NCBI GenBank assembly: GCA_026394265.1 | Contig: JAPKYO010000029.1 | Coordinates: 1 to 28,319, forward strand | Direction: 5' to 3' | Origin: Candidatus Bathyarchaeota archaeon | GTDB lineage: Archaea; Thermoproteota; Bathyarchaeia; TCS64 | Length of the DNA: 28,319 nucleotides | Shown here: piece after piece, positions 8,249 through 15,269 of the stretch | Layout of the letters: each line of letters opens with the position of its first letter | How positions within the stretch are numbered: the stretch's first letter is position 1 | Notes under the pieces: generated by a model | Told to the model about the DNA's origin: nothing | The model's input: the letters and a program-made list of their open reading frames with translations, nothing else | Database searches by the model: none | Program-made: the position numbers and the translations under genes

Positions 8249-9316
8249 CTAGAGGGCTATCGCGTTGAAGACGTACCCCGTGGCTATCGCGCCGATGATC
8301 ATCATGGCGACGAAGAGCAGGAGGTATTTCCTCTTGAACATGCCCGAGAGCATGATTAGCTCTGGGGGGCTTATCGCGGTGGCGGTGATCATGAAGGCGA
8401 TGACCGCGCCGTTGCTCACGCCCTTGGCGCTCAGGCTGAGGACTATTGGGATTATGGGGATGATGCTGACGTAGAGAGGGACGCCGATGAGGGCGGCGAT
8501 CGGGACCGCGAGTATGCTTGACCCGCCCATGTATGTGGCGAGGAGGTCCTGCGGGACGAAGCCGTAGATGATGGCGCCTATGCTGCAGCCGAAGAGGATG
8601 AAGGGGATCATTCGCTTGAAGAATGTGAGTGAGTATACGGCGGCGCGCTTCGCCTTCTGGGGGAACCCGTCCACGGGTGCCTTCTCTGGCTGACTGAGTG
8701 CGGGTTTGGGCTCCGCCTCACAGCCGCAGCCCGGCGCCTCAGCGTCGGGTTGCTCGGCGTTACATCCGCATGAGGCTTGGCCCTCCTCCGGTTCCTGTTT
8801 TTCGGCTCCACACGCGCAGCCGGCGGGTTCCTCCTCCGCATCATCGCTCTTCGCCTCGGGCTTGAGCCCCTTGATGAAGTCGTCCTTGATCTGGTCCTGC
8901 CAGTTCAGCTTCTGTAGGAGGAGGCCGCTTAGGATCGCTAGGATGGCGCCGGTGGCGACGAAGGCGACGGCGAATGGCCAGCCGAACATCGGCCCGAGGA
9001 CGAGCAACCCAACCTCGACGGGGTAGGGGGAGGCGAAGAGGAACGCCGTGAGGACGCTGATCGGTATCCCCGCGGCCAGCATGCCGGCAAGGAGGGGAAT
9101 GGTCGAGCAGCTGCAGAATGGGGTGACGAACCCGAGCGCCGTGGCGGCGAGCATGCCCGTGACGCCCTTCTTCCCGCCGAGCTTCTCCCGTATGAGGGAG
9201 GGCTTGATGTACTCGAGGGCGAGGCCCGCGAGGAACGTCACGGCTAGGAAGAGGGGGATTATCTCTATGAGGACGTTGGCGAAGAACGTCAACGTGTTTA
9301 GCAGTGCGGCTTCCAT
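8249..9316 (-). CDS. Permease of the SO_0444 / ArsP (UPF0718) type with a triple CxC metal-binding loop
   Basis: 355 residues from ATG 9316. A longer frame begins at 9403, but that would place the start upstream of the TATA box. Two membrane bundles (about 5-135 and 228-355) flank a long hydrophilic loop. The loop has three CxC pairs: C167/C169, C183/C185 and C197/C199, in an acidic Glu/Ala/Pro background. The first bundle has the family motif TPFCSCSTIPLLAG (C68, C70). Relatives export Cu/Zn or organoarsenicals; the loop suggests a soft metal or metalloid as cargo. It is the first gene of an operon with the PadR regulator and is divergent from an Lrp-family gene, sharing a 159-bp regulatory region. 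Confidence 0.88.
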   Translation of the reverse strand: MEAALLNTLTFFANVLIEIIPLFLAVTFLAGLALEYIKPSLIREKLGGKKGVTGMLAATALGFVTPFCSCSTIPLLAGMLAAGIPISVLTAFLFASPYPVEVGLLVLGPMFGWPFAVAFVATGAILAILSGLLLQKLNWQDQIKDDFIKGLKPEAKSDDAEEEPAGCACGAEKQEPEEGQASCGCNAEQPDAEAPGCGCEAEPKPALSQPEKAPVDGFPQKAKRAAVYSLTFFKRMIPFILFGCSIGAIIYGFVPQDLLATYMGGSSILAVPIAALIGVPLYVSIIPIIPIVLSLSAKGVSNGAVIAFMITATAISPPELIMLSGMFKRKYLLLFVAMMIIGAIATGYVFNAIAL

Positions 9317-9335
9317 GTCTATCTTCCAACGACAC

Positions 9336-9358
9336 AATATATTGGTTTCCAATATATT
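9336..9358. promoter_or_regulatory. Perfect palindromic operator overlapping the permease TATA box
   Basis: AATATATTGG, three T, then CCAATATATT: ten perfectly matched base pairs on each side of a 3-bp centre. The AT-rich arm nearest the permease is about 24 nt before its ATG, so it doubles as the TATA element. A repressor bound here would block TBP. Candidate binders are the PadR protein of the same operon or the divergent Lrp protein. Confidence 0.75.
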
Positions 9359-9411
9359 AGTATACAACATAAGATGATTAGGTACAGCAACGAAAACGGC
9401 CATAAACTCCT

Positions 9412-9451
9412 AAAAAATATTGGATAAAAACAAGTTCTACCTAATATTTTT
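9412..9451. promoter_or_regulatory. Second, imperfect dyad with the Lrp-gene TATA element
   Basis: AAAAAATATTGG at 9412-9423 and CCTAATATTTTT at 9440-9451 form an imperfect inverted repeat whose arms resemble the half-site of the perfect palindrome (ATATTGG / CCAATAT). The right arm runs into TAATATTTTTAAG, about 28 nt before the GTG at 9476, and so acts as the TATA box of the Lrp-family gene. The same protein could bind both dyads. Confidence 0.5.
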
Positions 9452-9475
9452 AAGTAGAGGCGGTAATCCTCCAAA

Positions 9476-9925
9476 GTGAGGGCGATATGCGTGGATGCGA
9501 CCGACCTGAAGATCATAGACATGCTCAAGGCGAACGCCAGGATATCCTTCTCCGACATCTCGAGGGAGATAGGACTCTCAACCCCGACCATCCGGGAAAG
9601 GATCCTGAATCTGGAGGGAGACGGGGTGATAAAGGGCTACATACCACTGCTCGACAACTCGCGGTTGGGATTGAACACGACCGCGTTCATCGGTGTCACG
9701 CTCGACCACCCGCAGTGCTGCCGCGAGGACGTCGTAAAGGCAATAGCTAGAATGCCGGAGGTCGTTGAGGCCCACTTCACGGATGGGGACGAGGACATGA
9801 TCCTCAAGGTGGTCTGCAAGGACACGACGGCTCTGCTTCGATTACTCTCGGAGCTCACCGCGTCCGAGGGCGTGGCGAGGACGCGCAGCGTGATCTCTCT
9901 CTCAAACGAGATAGAGAGGACCTGA
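9476..9925 (+). CDS. Lrp/AsnC-family transcriptional regulator
   Basis: 149 residues. The N-terminal helix-turn-helix is canonical (TDLKIIDMLKANARISFSDISREIGLSTPTIRERI, then VIKGYIPLLD), followed by the RAM/ACT-like effector domain (about 65-145). The start of the effector domain contains HPQCCREDV, and a further Cys occurs in VVCKD, so cysteine or metal sensing is possible. GTG 9476 is chosen because the TATA element is about 28 nt upstream; GTG 9491 is an alternative that gives the usual VDATDLKIID start. It is divergent from the permease and precedes the Cys-rich peptide gene at 10061. Confidence 0.88.
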   Translation: MRAICVDATDLKIIDMLKANARISFSDISREIGLSTPTIRERILNLEGDGVIKGYIPLLDNSRLGLNTTAFIGVTLDHPQCCREDVVKAIARMPEVVEAHFTDGDEDMILKVVCKDTTALLRLLSELTASEGVARTRSVISLSNEIERT

Positions 9926-9940
9926 CCTAAGTTTTTGAAG

Positions 9941-9969
9941 GCCGACCCCGTCTCCCACGGGTGCTCGGC
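9941..9969 (+). terminator. Hairpin after the Lrp-family gene
   Basis: GCCGA and TCGGC enclose CCCGT/ACGGG with a CTCCC loop, giving an interrupted stem 16 nt after the stop codon. It is followed by AT-rich DNA rather than a clean T-run, so termination is plausible but not certain. Confidence 0.3.
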
Positions 9970-10060
9970 TAATAATTTAACGAATATCATTAAATAAATT
10001 AAATATTTAAGTAATCACAGTTATATTTCCTCAGTTTATTAGTTAATATGCGGATCCTTA

Positions 10061-10147
10061 ATGAGTGATAAGAAGGGTTGCGGCTGCTCCGGGAAAAAGG
10101 GCGGCAAGAAGAACGAGCCAGCGGCTGGAAACGGTAACTGCTGCTGA
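10061..10147 (+). CDS. 28-residue Cys-rich micropeptide
   Basis: Complete small frame, MSDKKGCGCSGKKGG then KKNEPAAGNGNCC, with TGA at 10145. It has four cysteines, as one CxC near the start and one CC as the last two residues, and seven lysines. An AT-rich promoter region precedes it (TTTATTAG about 24 nt upstream, AAATATTTAAG further up) and a run of eight T follows at 10163-10170. So it looks like a stand-alone transcription unit. The CxCSG and terminal CC match the ends of the 184-residue protein at 848, and the CxC pairs resemble those of the permease loop at 8249-9316. A metal or persulfide chaperone or buffer role is inference. Confidence 0.65.
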   Translation: MSDKKGCGCSGKKGGKKNEPAAGNGNCC

Positions 10148-10162
10148 TTCGACCATATTCAC

Positions 10163-10170
10163 TTTTTTTT
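10163..10170 (+). terminator. T-run terminator of the micropeptide gene
   Basis: Eight consecutive T on the plus strand begin 16 nt after the micropeptide stop codon, in otherwise mixed sequence. This is the oligo-T signal typical of archaeal termination. Confidence 0.55.
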
Positions 10171-10184
10171 CTGATTGATGGCTG

Positions 10185-10973
10185 TTAGCCGCGGCGCTTC
10201 TTCGCCTGCGGTGTGAGGTAGTAGTCGGGGAGGAAGTTGGGTTCCTGGTCGACTCCGCCGAAGGGGATGGGGGAGGGGAGTAGGTGCTTGGTCTTCTCGA
10301 AGCCCTCGATGACCGCGGGCAGGGACGCGTAGGGGATTGTTATGGATAGTTCCTGGTCTTGGACGATGCTTGAGACGCGTTCGCCGCGGCAGGGGAAGCC
10401 GACCGCCGGCTTGCCCGTGGCGTATGCCTGCGCCATGCCTTCGACGCAGACGCCGTACTTGGCGCACGTGGTTATGGTGAAGCGTGGCTCCTCGGCGTAG
10501 ACGTAGCCCTGGATGAGCTTGAGCATCTGGAGGGGGGTGCCGTAGACTATGACTTGGTCGGGTTCAAGCTCCATCTTGTCGAGGGGGGCGAAGGCGATTG
10601 CCTTGACCTCGCCGAAGGGGATGCGTGGTAGGGTCTGGAACATGGCCTCGCATAGCTCGGGGGTCTTCCTGACGCCGTCCTTCTTCGCGATCTCGCCGTG
10701 CTCCATATCATCATCGAAGGGGTATGCGCCGGTGACGAGTGCGCCGATGTTGCAGACCTGATCATCTGGCGTGGCGACGACTTTTCTGAGGTGGTGGCGT
10801 GCCTGCCCGATGAATTGGCAGACGTTCAGAGGCGCCTTGGGACGGTAGTAGCCCTTGTCGGCGAGTTCCCACTCTGCGTCGTCGCTCCACTCGCGGAGAT
10901 ACTTGACGGCCACGGGGGGCGTCTGCAGGCAAAGTGTCCCCATGAGCCAGTCGCTCTGCTGCTTGCGGTCCAT
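10185..10973 (-). CDS. DUF169 family protein
   Basis: 262 residues. It matches the DUF169 pattern: an N-terminal PPVAVKYL segment, NVCQFIGQARH, a VCNIGALVTGAYPF block, the central VIVYGTPLQMLKLIQGYVY, and the late TTCAKYGVCVEGMAQAYATGKPAVGFPCRGERV. Conserved cysteines (C52 region, C91 region, TTCAKYGVC, FPCRGER) are typical of the family. Widespread in anaerobic archaea and bacteria; no reaction is established. ATG start with the TATA element CGTTAAATTAAGG about 26 nt upstream on the minus strand (10993-11005), so the transcript is probably nearly leaderless. Confidence 0.9.
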   Translation of the reverse strand: MDRKQQSDWLMGTLCLQTPPVAVKYLREWSDDAEWELADKGYYRPKAPLNVCQFIGQARHHLRKVVATPDDQVCNIGALVTGAYPFDDDMEHGEIAKKDGVRKTPELCEAMFQTLPRIPFGEVKAIAFAPLDKMELEPDQVIVYGTPLQMLKLIQGYVYAEEPRFTITTCAKYGVCVEGMAQAYATGKPAVGFPCRGERVSSIVQDQELSITIPYASLPAVIEGFEKTKHLLPSPIPFGGVDQEPNFLPDYYLTPQAKKRRG

Positions 10974-11054
10974 CTTGCTTTGGTTCGACGCCCCTTAATT
11001 TAACGATTTACAGTGGAGAATCCTATTCCGGATGAGAAACGGGGGGAGGTTTCT

Positions 11055-11342
11055 CTACCTCTTAATGTAGACGTAGATTAAGAGGAGCGCCTCCACCACT
11101 ATGTTCCCCGCGGCGAATAGCAGGTATGAGCCCAGGTTGATGGAGACGAGGTAGAGTATCAGGAGGGCCATGAGGGCCCAGACGAAGGCGAACTCCCTTA
11201 TCACCTTCGGGGCGTCGGTCTTCGTAGACGCCGGCCTCTTCCTGTAGTAGTATATCGCGGAGCTCACGACGATGAGGAACATGATGCCGGTGGTGATCGT
11301 CGCGGCCCACCACGAGAACAGCTCTTCGTATGGCAGCATCAT
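11055..11342 (-). CDS. Small three-helix membrane protein behind mgtA
   Basis: 95 residues with three predicted membrane helices (about 13-32, 49-68 and 71-92) and a basic loop after the first (YYYRKRPASTKTDAPK). It starts with ATG ATG only three bases after the stop codon of the P-type ATPase, so it is surely co-transcribed. I do not recognise a family. By position it may be a regulatory or accessory subunit of the magnesium pump, comparable in idea to the small membrane peptides that modulate MgtA in enterobacteria, but this is inference and no similarity is claimed. Confidence 0.75.
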   Translation of the reverse strand: MMLPYEELFSWWAATITTGIMFLIVVSSAIYYYRKRPASTKTDAPKVIREFAFVWALMALLILYLVSINLGSYLLFAAGNIVVEALLLIYVYIKR

Positions 11343-11345
11343 GAA

Positions 11346-13919
11346 TCACCAGTTATACCCGCAGACCTTGTAGAAGAAGACCTTCCCCGCGTCCACGAGG
11401 AGGAGGTAGGTCGCAACCATCAGGATCAGCAGCAGCCAGTAGCTCGGAGGCAGTGGGGTGAAGCCCAGGAATTCGCCGAGCGGCGTGAAGGGGATGGCTA
11501 CGCCGATGGCGAGGACGCTGAGGGTGAGTATTGTTAACCACTTGCCGGGCCGGCTCTTGTAGAACGGCGTCTTCCGAGTTCTGATGACGAAGATGACCAG
11601 TATCTCTGTGGCGAATGACTCGACGAACCAGCCGCTCTGGAAGAGGGCGGGGGAGGCGGCGAAGATGAAGAGCATTATCCCGTATGTGAGGAAGTCGTAG
11701 AGGCTGCTGAAGGGGCCGAAGAAGAGGGTGTACTTCCTGACGAAGTTCATGTCCCACTTCTTCGGTTTCATGACGTACTCGTCGTCCACGTTGTCCGTGG
11801 GGAGGGTCATGTTGGCGGTGTCGTAGAGGAGGTTCATGAAGAGTATCTGCATGGGTAGCATGGGGAGGAATGGGAGGAAGACGCTCGCCGCGGCGGCGCT
11901 GAACATGTTGCCGAAGTTGCTGCTCGTCCCCATGAGTATGTATTTGAGGGTGTTATCGAAGATCTTCCTGCCCTCTATGATGCCGTTAGCGAGAACCATC
12001 AGATCCTTGTCGAGGAGGACTATGTCTGCAGCCTCCTTTGCGACGTCGACGCCGGATTCCACGCTTATCCCGACGTCGGCCTCGTAGAGGCTGGGGGCGT
12101 CGTTCACGCCATCGCCGAGGTAGCCGACGACCTTGCCGTTTGCCTTTAGGGCCTTGATGATTGAGAGCTTCTGGTCGGGGGTTACCCTTGCGAAGACGGT
12201 GGTCTCGTTGACGGCGGCGCTGAGCTCCTCGGGCGTCATGGCCATAAGCTCAGAGCCCGTGACGATCCTCTTGCACTGGATCTCTATGTCCTCGCAGATC
12301 TTCTTGGCTACAAGTTCGTTGTCGCCTGTGAGTATCTTTACGTCGACGCCCATCTCCTTGAGGCGGGCTAGGGCCCTGTTCGCGTCCTCCTTGGGGGGGT
12401 CGGTGAAGACGAGAAAGCCGAGCAGCGTGAGGTCAATCTCGTCAGCGGGCGTGTAGTTTTGTCTCTTATCTATCTCCCTGTAGGCTATGGCGAGGACGCG
12501 GTACCCGGCTCCCGAGTAGCGGGCGAGCTTCTCCTTGATCTCTCCCTTGACCCGCTCGAAGGGAAGCTTGTCCCCGTTCATCTCAGCTACTGTACACCTG
12601 TCAGTGAATGACTCGGGGGCGCCCTTGGTGATCAGTAGGGTCCTTCCGTCGTTCTCCACGACGACTGACATTAGCCTACGCTTGTAGTCGAAGGGGACGT
12701 CGTCTATCCGCCTGTAGGGCTTAGCAAGCTCGTTTTTACCCGCCTTGAGGGCGTAGTCCCAGATGGCGACGTCCATGGGGTTGCCGATTATCTTGTCGTT
12801 AAGGATGGCGGCGTTGCAGAGCATCCCGTAGGTCAGGATCCTGTCGTCCTCCACGTCCCTGAGGGATGGGTACTCCCTGAGGATTATCTTCCCCTCTGTG
12901 AGCGTCCCGGTCTTGTCCGTGCAGAGGACGTCCATCGTGCCGAAGTCCTCGATGGAGACGAGGCGCTTGACTATGACCTGCTTCTCGGCCATCCTCGCCG
13001 CGCCCTGGCTTAGGCAGATGGTGACTATGGCGGGCATCAGCTCCGGGACGAGCCCGATGGCGATCGCGAGGCTGAAGAGGAGGGCGTCTATCATGGGCTT
13101 CCCGACGAGTATGTTGAGGGCGAATATGCCGACGGCGAGGACCACCGTGAAGGTGAGTATCATGTTGCCGTAGCTCGTGAGGCCCTTCTGGAAGTCGGTG
13201 GGCGGGTGCGGCCTTGTGAGACTCCAGGAGATTGCCCCGAACTGGGTGTTCTTCCCGGTCTTCGTCACGACACACTTCCCGCTCCCGTGGCTCACGACGG
13301 TGCCCATGAAGAGGTGGTTCGTGATCTGCTGTGGGATGGGGTGATCCAGATTCAGCGAGGTCGAGGTCTTGTCGACGGGGAACGACTCCCCGGTGAGGGT
13401 GGCCTCGTCTATCTGTATGTCCTTCGCCTCGATGAGGCGCATGTCGGCGGGCACGACGTCCCCGATGTAGACGCTGACGATGTCGCCGGGGACGAGTTCC
13501 CTGGCGCTCAGGTCGTAGGTCTTCCCGCCCCTCGTCACGAGGGCCTTAAGCGAGACCCTCTCCGTCAGGGCCGCGACGATCTTCTCCGCCTTGTACTCGT
13601 TGTAGAACCCGAGCACGGCGCTGAGGAAGATCATCGAGACGATGGCTATCGACTGCTCGAACTCGCCGAAGAAGTAGGCGACGACCGAGGAGGCGAGCAG
13701 GATGAGGTAGATTGGGTTCATGAACTGTCGGATGAGTATCTGCAGCCGGCTTAGCTTCTCCCGAGGGAGTTCGTTGTAGCCGTGCTCCTCGAGGCGGCGA
13801 TGTGCCTCGTCTTCCGGTAGCCCCGCCGTTGTGGTCTTGAATTCCTGTAGCGTCTCGGCTTCGCTTAGGTTCCAGAATCTGTCCTCGGTGGTTGTTTGTT
13901 CCTTCACCCTGCTATTCAC
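11346..13919 (-). CDS. mgtA: P-type ATPase of the magnesium-importing MgtA/MgtB (P3B) type
   Basis: 857 residues, the full family length. Actuator motif TGES at about 176-179, membrane motif IGLVPELMPAIVT at about 288-300 (Mg2+ types have the comparable TPEMLPMIV), phosphorylation motif DKTGTLT with D335, KGAPE in the nucleotide domain, TGDN, and GDGVNDAPSL. The stretch LLYDTANMTLPTDNVDDEYV matches the late membrane region of MgtA. Imports Mg2+ at the expense of ATP. The start is GTG 13919, or GTG 13907, which sits 9 nt after GGAGGTG and therefore has the better SD. A CCTAAATAGG TATA-like box is about 40 nt upstream. No M-box-like leader is visible. A small 3-TM gene follows directly. Confidence 0.9.
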   Translation of the reverse strand: MNSRVKEQTTTEDRFWNLSEAETLQEFKTTTAGLPEDEAHRRLEEHGYNELPREKLSRLQILIRQFMNPIYLILLASSVVAYFFGEFEQSIAIVSMIFLSAVLGFYNEYKAEKIVAALTERVSLKALVTRGGKTYDLSARELVPGDIVSVYIGDVVPADMRLIEAKDIQIDEATLTGESFPVDKTSTSLNLDHPIPQQITNHLFMGTVVSHGSGKCVVTKTGKNTQFGAISWSLTRPHPPTDFQKGLTSYGNMILTFTVVLAVGIFALNILVGKPMIDALLFSLAIAIGLVPELMPAIVTICLSQGAARMAEKQVIVKRLVSIEDFGTMDVLCTDKTGTLTEGKIILREYPSLRDVEDDRILTYGMLCNAAILNDKIIGNPMDVAIWDYALKAGKNELAKPYRRIDDVPFDYKRRLMSVVVENDGRTLLITKGAPESFTDRCTVAEMNGDKLPFERVKGEIKEKLARYSGAGYRVLAIAYREIDKRQNYTPADEIDLTLLGFLVFTDPPKEDANRALARLKEMGVDVKILTGDNELVAKKICEDIEIQCKRIVTGSELMAMTPEELSAAVNETTVFARVTPDQKLSIIKALKANGKVVGYLGDGVNDAPSLYEADVGISVESGVDVAKEAADIVLLDKDLMVLANGIIEGRKIFDNTLKYILMGTSSNFGNMFSAAAASVFLPFLPMLPMQILFMNLLYDTANMTLPTDNVDDEYVMKPKKWDMNFVRKYTLFFGPFSSLYDFLTYGIMLFIFAASPALFQSGWFVESFATEILVIFVIRTRKTPFYKSRPGKWLTILTLSVLAIGVAIPFTPLGEFLGFTPLPPSYWLLLILMVATYLLLVDAGKVFFYKVCGYNW

Positions 13920-13954
13920 CTCCCTTTTTACTAGAATGAGGGGGGCACCGGCAT

Positions 13955-13964
13955 CCTATTTAGG
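13955..13964 (-). promoter_or_regulatory. Likely TATA box of mgtA
   Basis: CCTAAATAGG on the minus strand, itself a near-palindrome, lies 36-45 nt before GTG 13919. A start of transcription about 25 nt downstream would leave a short leader containing GGGAGGTG, a good ribosome site for GTG 13907. Confidence 0.4.
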
Positions 13965-13974
13965 GGTTGTTATC

Positions 13975-14058
13975 ATTTTTTCGTTGATATTTTTCCAAAT
14001 TATATAATATTATCTATTAATTAAATTAGAATTAATTAAAATTTTTTATACATTTTTT
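13975..14058. promoter_or_regulatory. Extremely AT-rich divergent promoter region
   Basis: About 85 bp made almost only of A and T (for example AAATTATATAATATT and TTTTTTATACATTTTTT) between the divergent mgtA and threonine dehydratase genes, in a GC-rich neighbourhood. It can hold promoters in both directions. A plus-strand start from the TTTATACA element at about 14046 would give a leader of about 215 nt before the dehydratase, covering the hairpin cluster that follows. Confidence 0.45.
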
Positions 14059-14113
14059 AACTAAGCCTCCGCGCCTCGTACCCCACTAAAGGCTTAAACA
14101 CCATGAGGGAGTT

Positions 14114-14275
14114 ATCACGTCTCACGCACGTGGAGTTGAACGTGATGGGGTATCGTTTTATCGCCTCCCCTAGGGAGGGGTGAAGAATGGGGTATTGCTT
14201 TATTAGTTGAGCAACCTCAACAAGGGACTTTATCAGGATTAAACCTGAAATCAGGAACGGGACCCGCTTCGGGTC
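14114..14275 (+). ncRNA. Candidate structured leader RNA: chain of five hairpins
   Basis: No convincing gene lies between 14059 and 14293. The stretch instead holds consecutive perfect stems: ATCACGT/ACGTGAT (14114-14146), CCTCCC/GGGAGG (14164-14178), GTTGAG/CTCAAC (14206-14221), TCAGG/CCTGA (14233-14248) and GACCCG/CGGGTC (14261-14275). The last one ends 18 nt before the start codon of threonine dehydratase. This density of short perfect stems suggests a structured 5' leader, riboswitch-like element or independent small RNA. It does not match any RNA family I can recall, and the strand is inferred from the downstream gene. Confidence 0.35.
14145..14203 (+). repeat. Pair of 17-bp direct repeats around a hairpin
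   Basis: ATGGGGTATCGTTTTAT at 14145-14161 and ATGGGGTATTGCTTTAT at 14187-14203 differ at two positions and flank the CCTCCC/GGGAGG hairpin symmetrically, 42 bp apart. They may be part of the leader structure or a duplicated binding site. Confidence 0.5.
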
Positions 14276-14293
14276 GATTGGGGGCTCCGCCGC

Positions 14294-15259
14294 TTGGCTG
14301 AGCTTGTGCCGCCTACGCTCCTCGACGTCGTCGCGGCGCGTGGACGCATCCGACCCTACCTCAACAGGACGCCGCTGACCTACTACCACGGGCTTTCGAG
14401 CCTGCTTGGGTGCGAGGTCTGGGTTAAGCATGAGAACCATCAGCCGATCGGCGCCTTCAAGGTCCGTGGCGGCATCAACCTGCTCTCTCGGATGAGCGTA
14501 GGGGATCGCGCCATGGGGGTGATAACGGCGTCGACGGGGAACCACGGGCAGAGCATCGCCTACGCGTCGCGCCTCTTCGGGGCGAAGGCGACGGTCTGCG
14601 TCCAGAAGGGTGCGAACCCGGATAAGGTGGCGGCGATGCGCGCCTTAGGCGCCGACATCGTCGAGGGGCAGGGCGACTTCGACGCCGCCCGGCTTCTCGC
14701 CGTGGATCTGGCGAAGGAGAGGGGGCTACGCTACGTCCACACCGCCAACGAGCCCGACTTAATCGCCGGCGTGGGCACCCTCGCCCTCGAGATGGTGGAG
14801 GACCAGCCCGGCCTCGACGTCGTCATCGTCGCGGCGGGCGCGGGGACGCTGAGCAGCGGCGTCGCCACCGTCTACAAGGCAGTCAGCCCCCGGACACGCG
14901 TCGTCGCCGTGCAGACCGAGGCCGCGCCCAGCCTCTCGAAGAGCTGGAGGAGCGGCGTCGTGGAGTGCAGCGACTCCGCGAACACCATGGCGGACGGCCT
15001 CGCCGTGAGGCAGAGCTTCGAGTTGCCCGTCAAGATAGTCCACAGGCTCGTCGACGAGTTCGAGCTGGTCTCCGAGGAGGAGCTGAAGGCAGCCATCCGT
15101 CTCTACGTAGAGAAGGCGCACACGATCGCGGAGGGCGCGGGTGCCGCGCCGCTCGCCGCGGCGGTGAAGATGAGGGATAGACTAGCGGGTAAACGGGTAG
15201 GGCTGGTGCTGAGCGGGGGGAACCTGACGGCCTCCATGCTCAGGGAGATACTCGCCTAG
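14294..15259 (+). CDS. Threonine/serine dehydratase (PLP-dependent, no ACT domain)
   Basis: 321 residues, the length of the short catabolic type. The PLP lysine is K56 in GAFKVRGG, and the phosphate-binding and substrate loop STGNHGQ is at 81-87. VIVAAGAGTLSSG fills the position of the glycine-rich PLP phosphate loop. The protein ends with the characteristic VLSGGNLT strand and has no C-terminal ACT regulatory domain. It deaminates threonine or serine to 2-oxobutyrate or pyruvate. The start is TTG 14294 or GTG 14306; no ATG is available nearby. Preceded by a hairpin-rich stretch that could control it, and convergent with the phosphorylase gene, only 10 bp away. Confidence 0.88.
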   Translation: MAELVPPTLLDVVAARGRIRPYLNRTPLTYYHGLSSLLGCEVWVKHENHQPIGAFKVRGGINLLSRMSVGDRAMGVITASTGNHGQSIAYASRLFGAKATVCVQKGANPDKVAAMRALGADIVEGQGDFDAARLLAVDLAKERGLRYVHTANEPDLIAGVGTLALEMVEDQPGLDVVIVAAGAGTLSSGVATVYKAVSPRTRVVAVQTEAAPSLSKSWRSGVVECSDSANTMADGLAVRQSFELPVKIVHRLVDEFELVSEEELKAAIRLYVEKAHTIAEGAGAAPLAAAVKMRDRLAGKRVGLVLSGGNLTASMLREILA

Positions 15260-15269
15260 CTTGGGAGAC

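Noticed and set aside
14103..14183. Plus-strand 26-codon ORF (MRELSRLTHVELNVMGYRFI...) in the hairpin cluster
   Set aside because: It lies across perfect stems and lacks an SD; a leader peptide is conceivable, but the structure explains the sequence better.
14043..14300. M-box or other known riboswitch controlling mgtA
   Set aside because: The hairpins lie upstream of the mgtA promoter region and would not be in its transcript; no known riboswitch consensus was recognised.
14057..14545. Reverse-strand frame of 162 codons overlapping the start of threonine dehydratase
   Set aside because: Its content is Arg/Pro-rich shadow of the dehydratase N-terminus plus hairpin-rich DNA; no family-like sequence, and the dehydratase on the other strand is certain.
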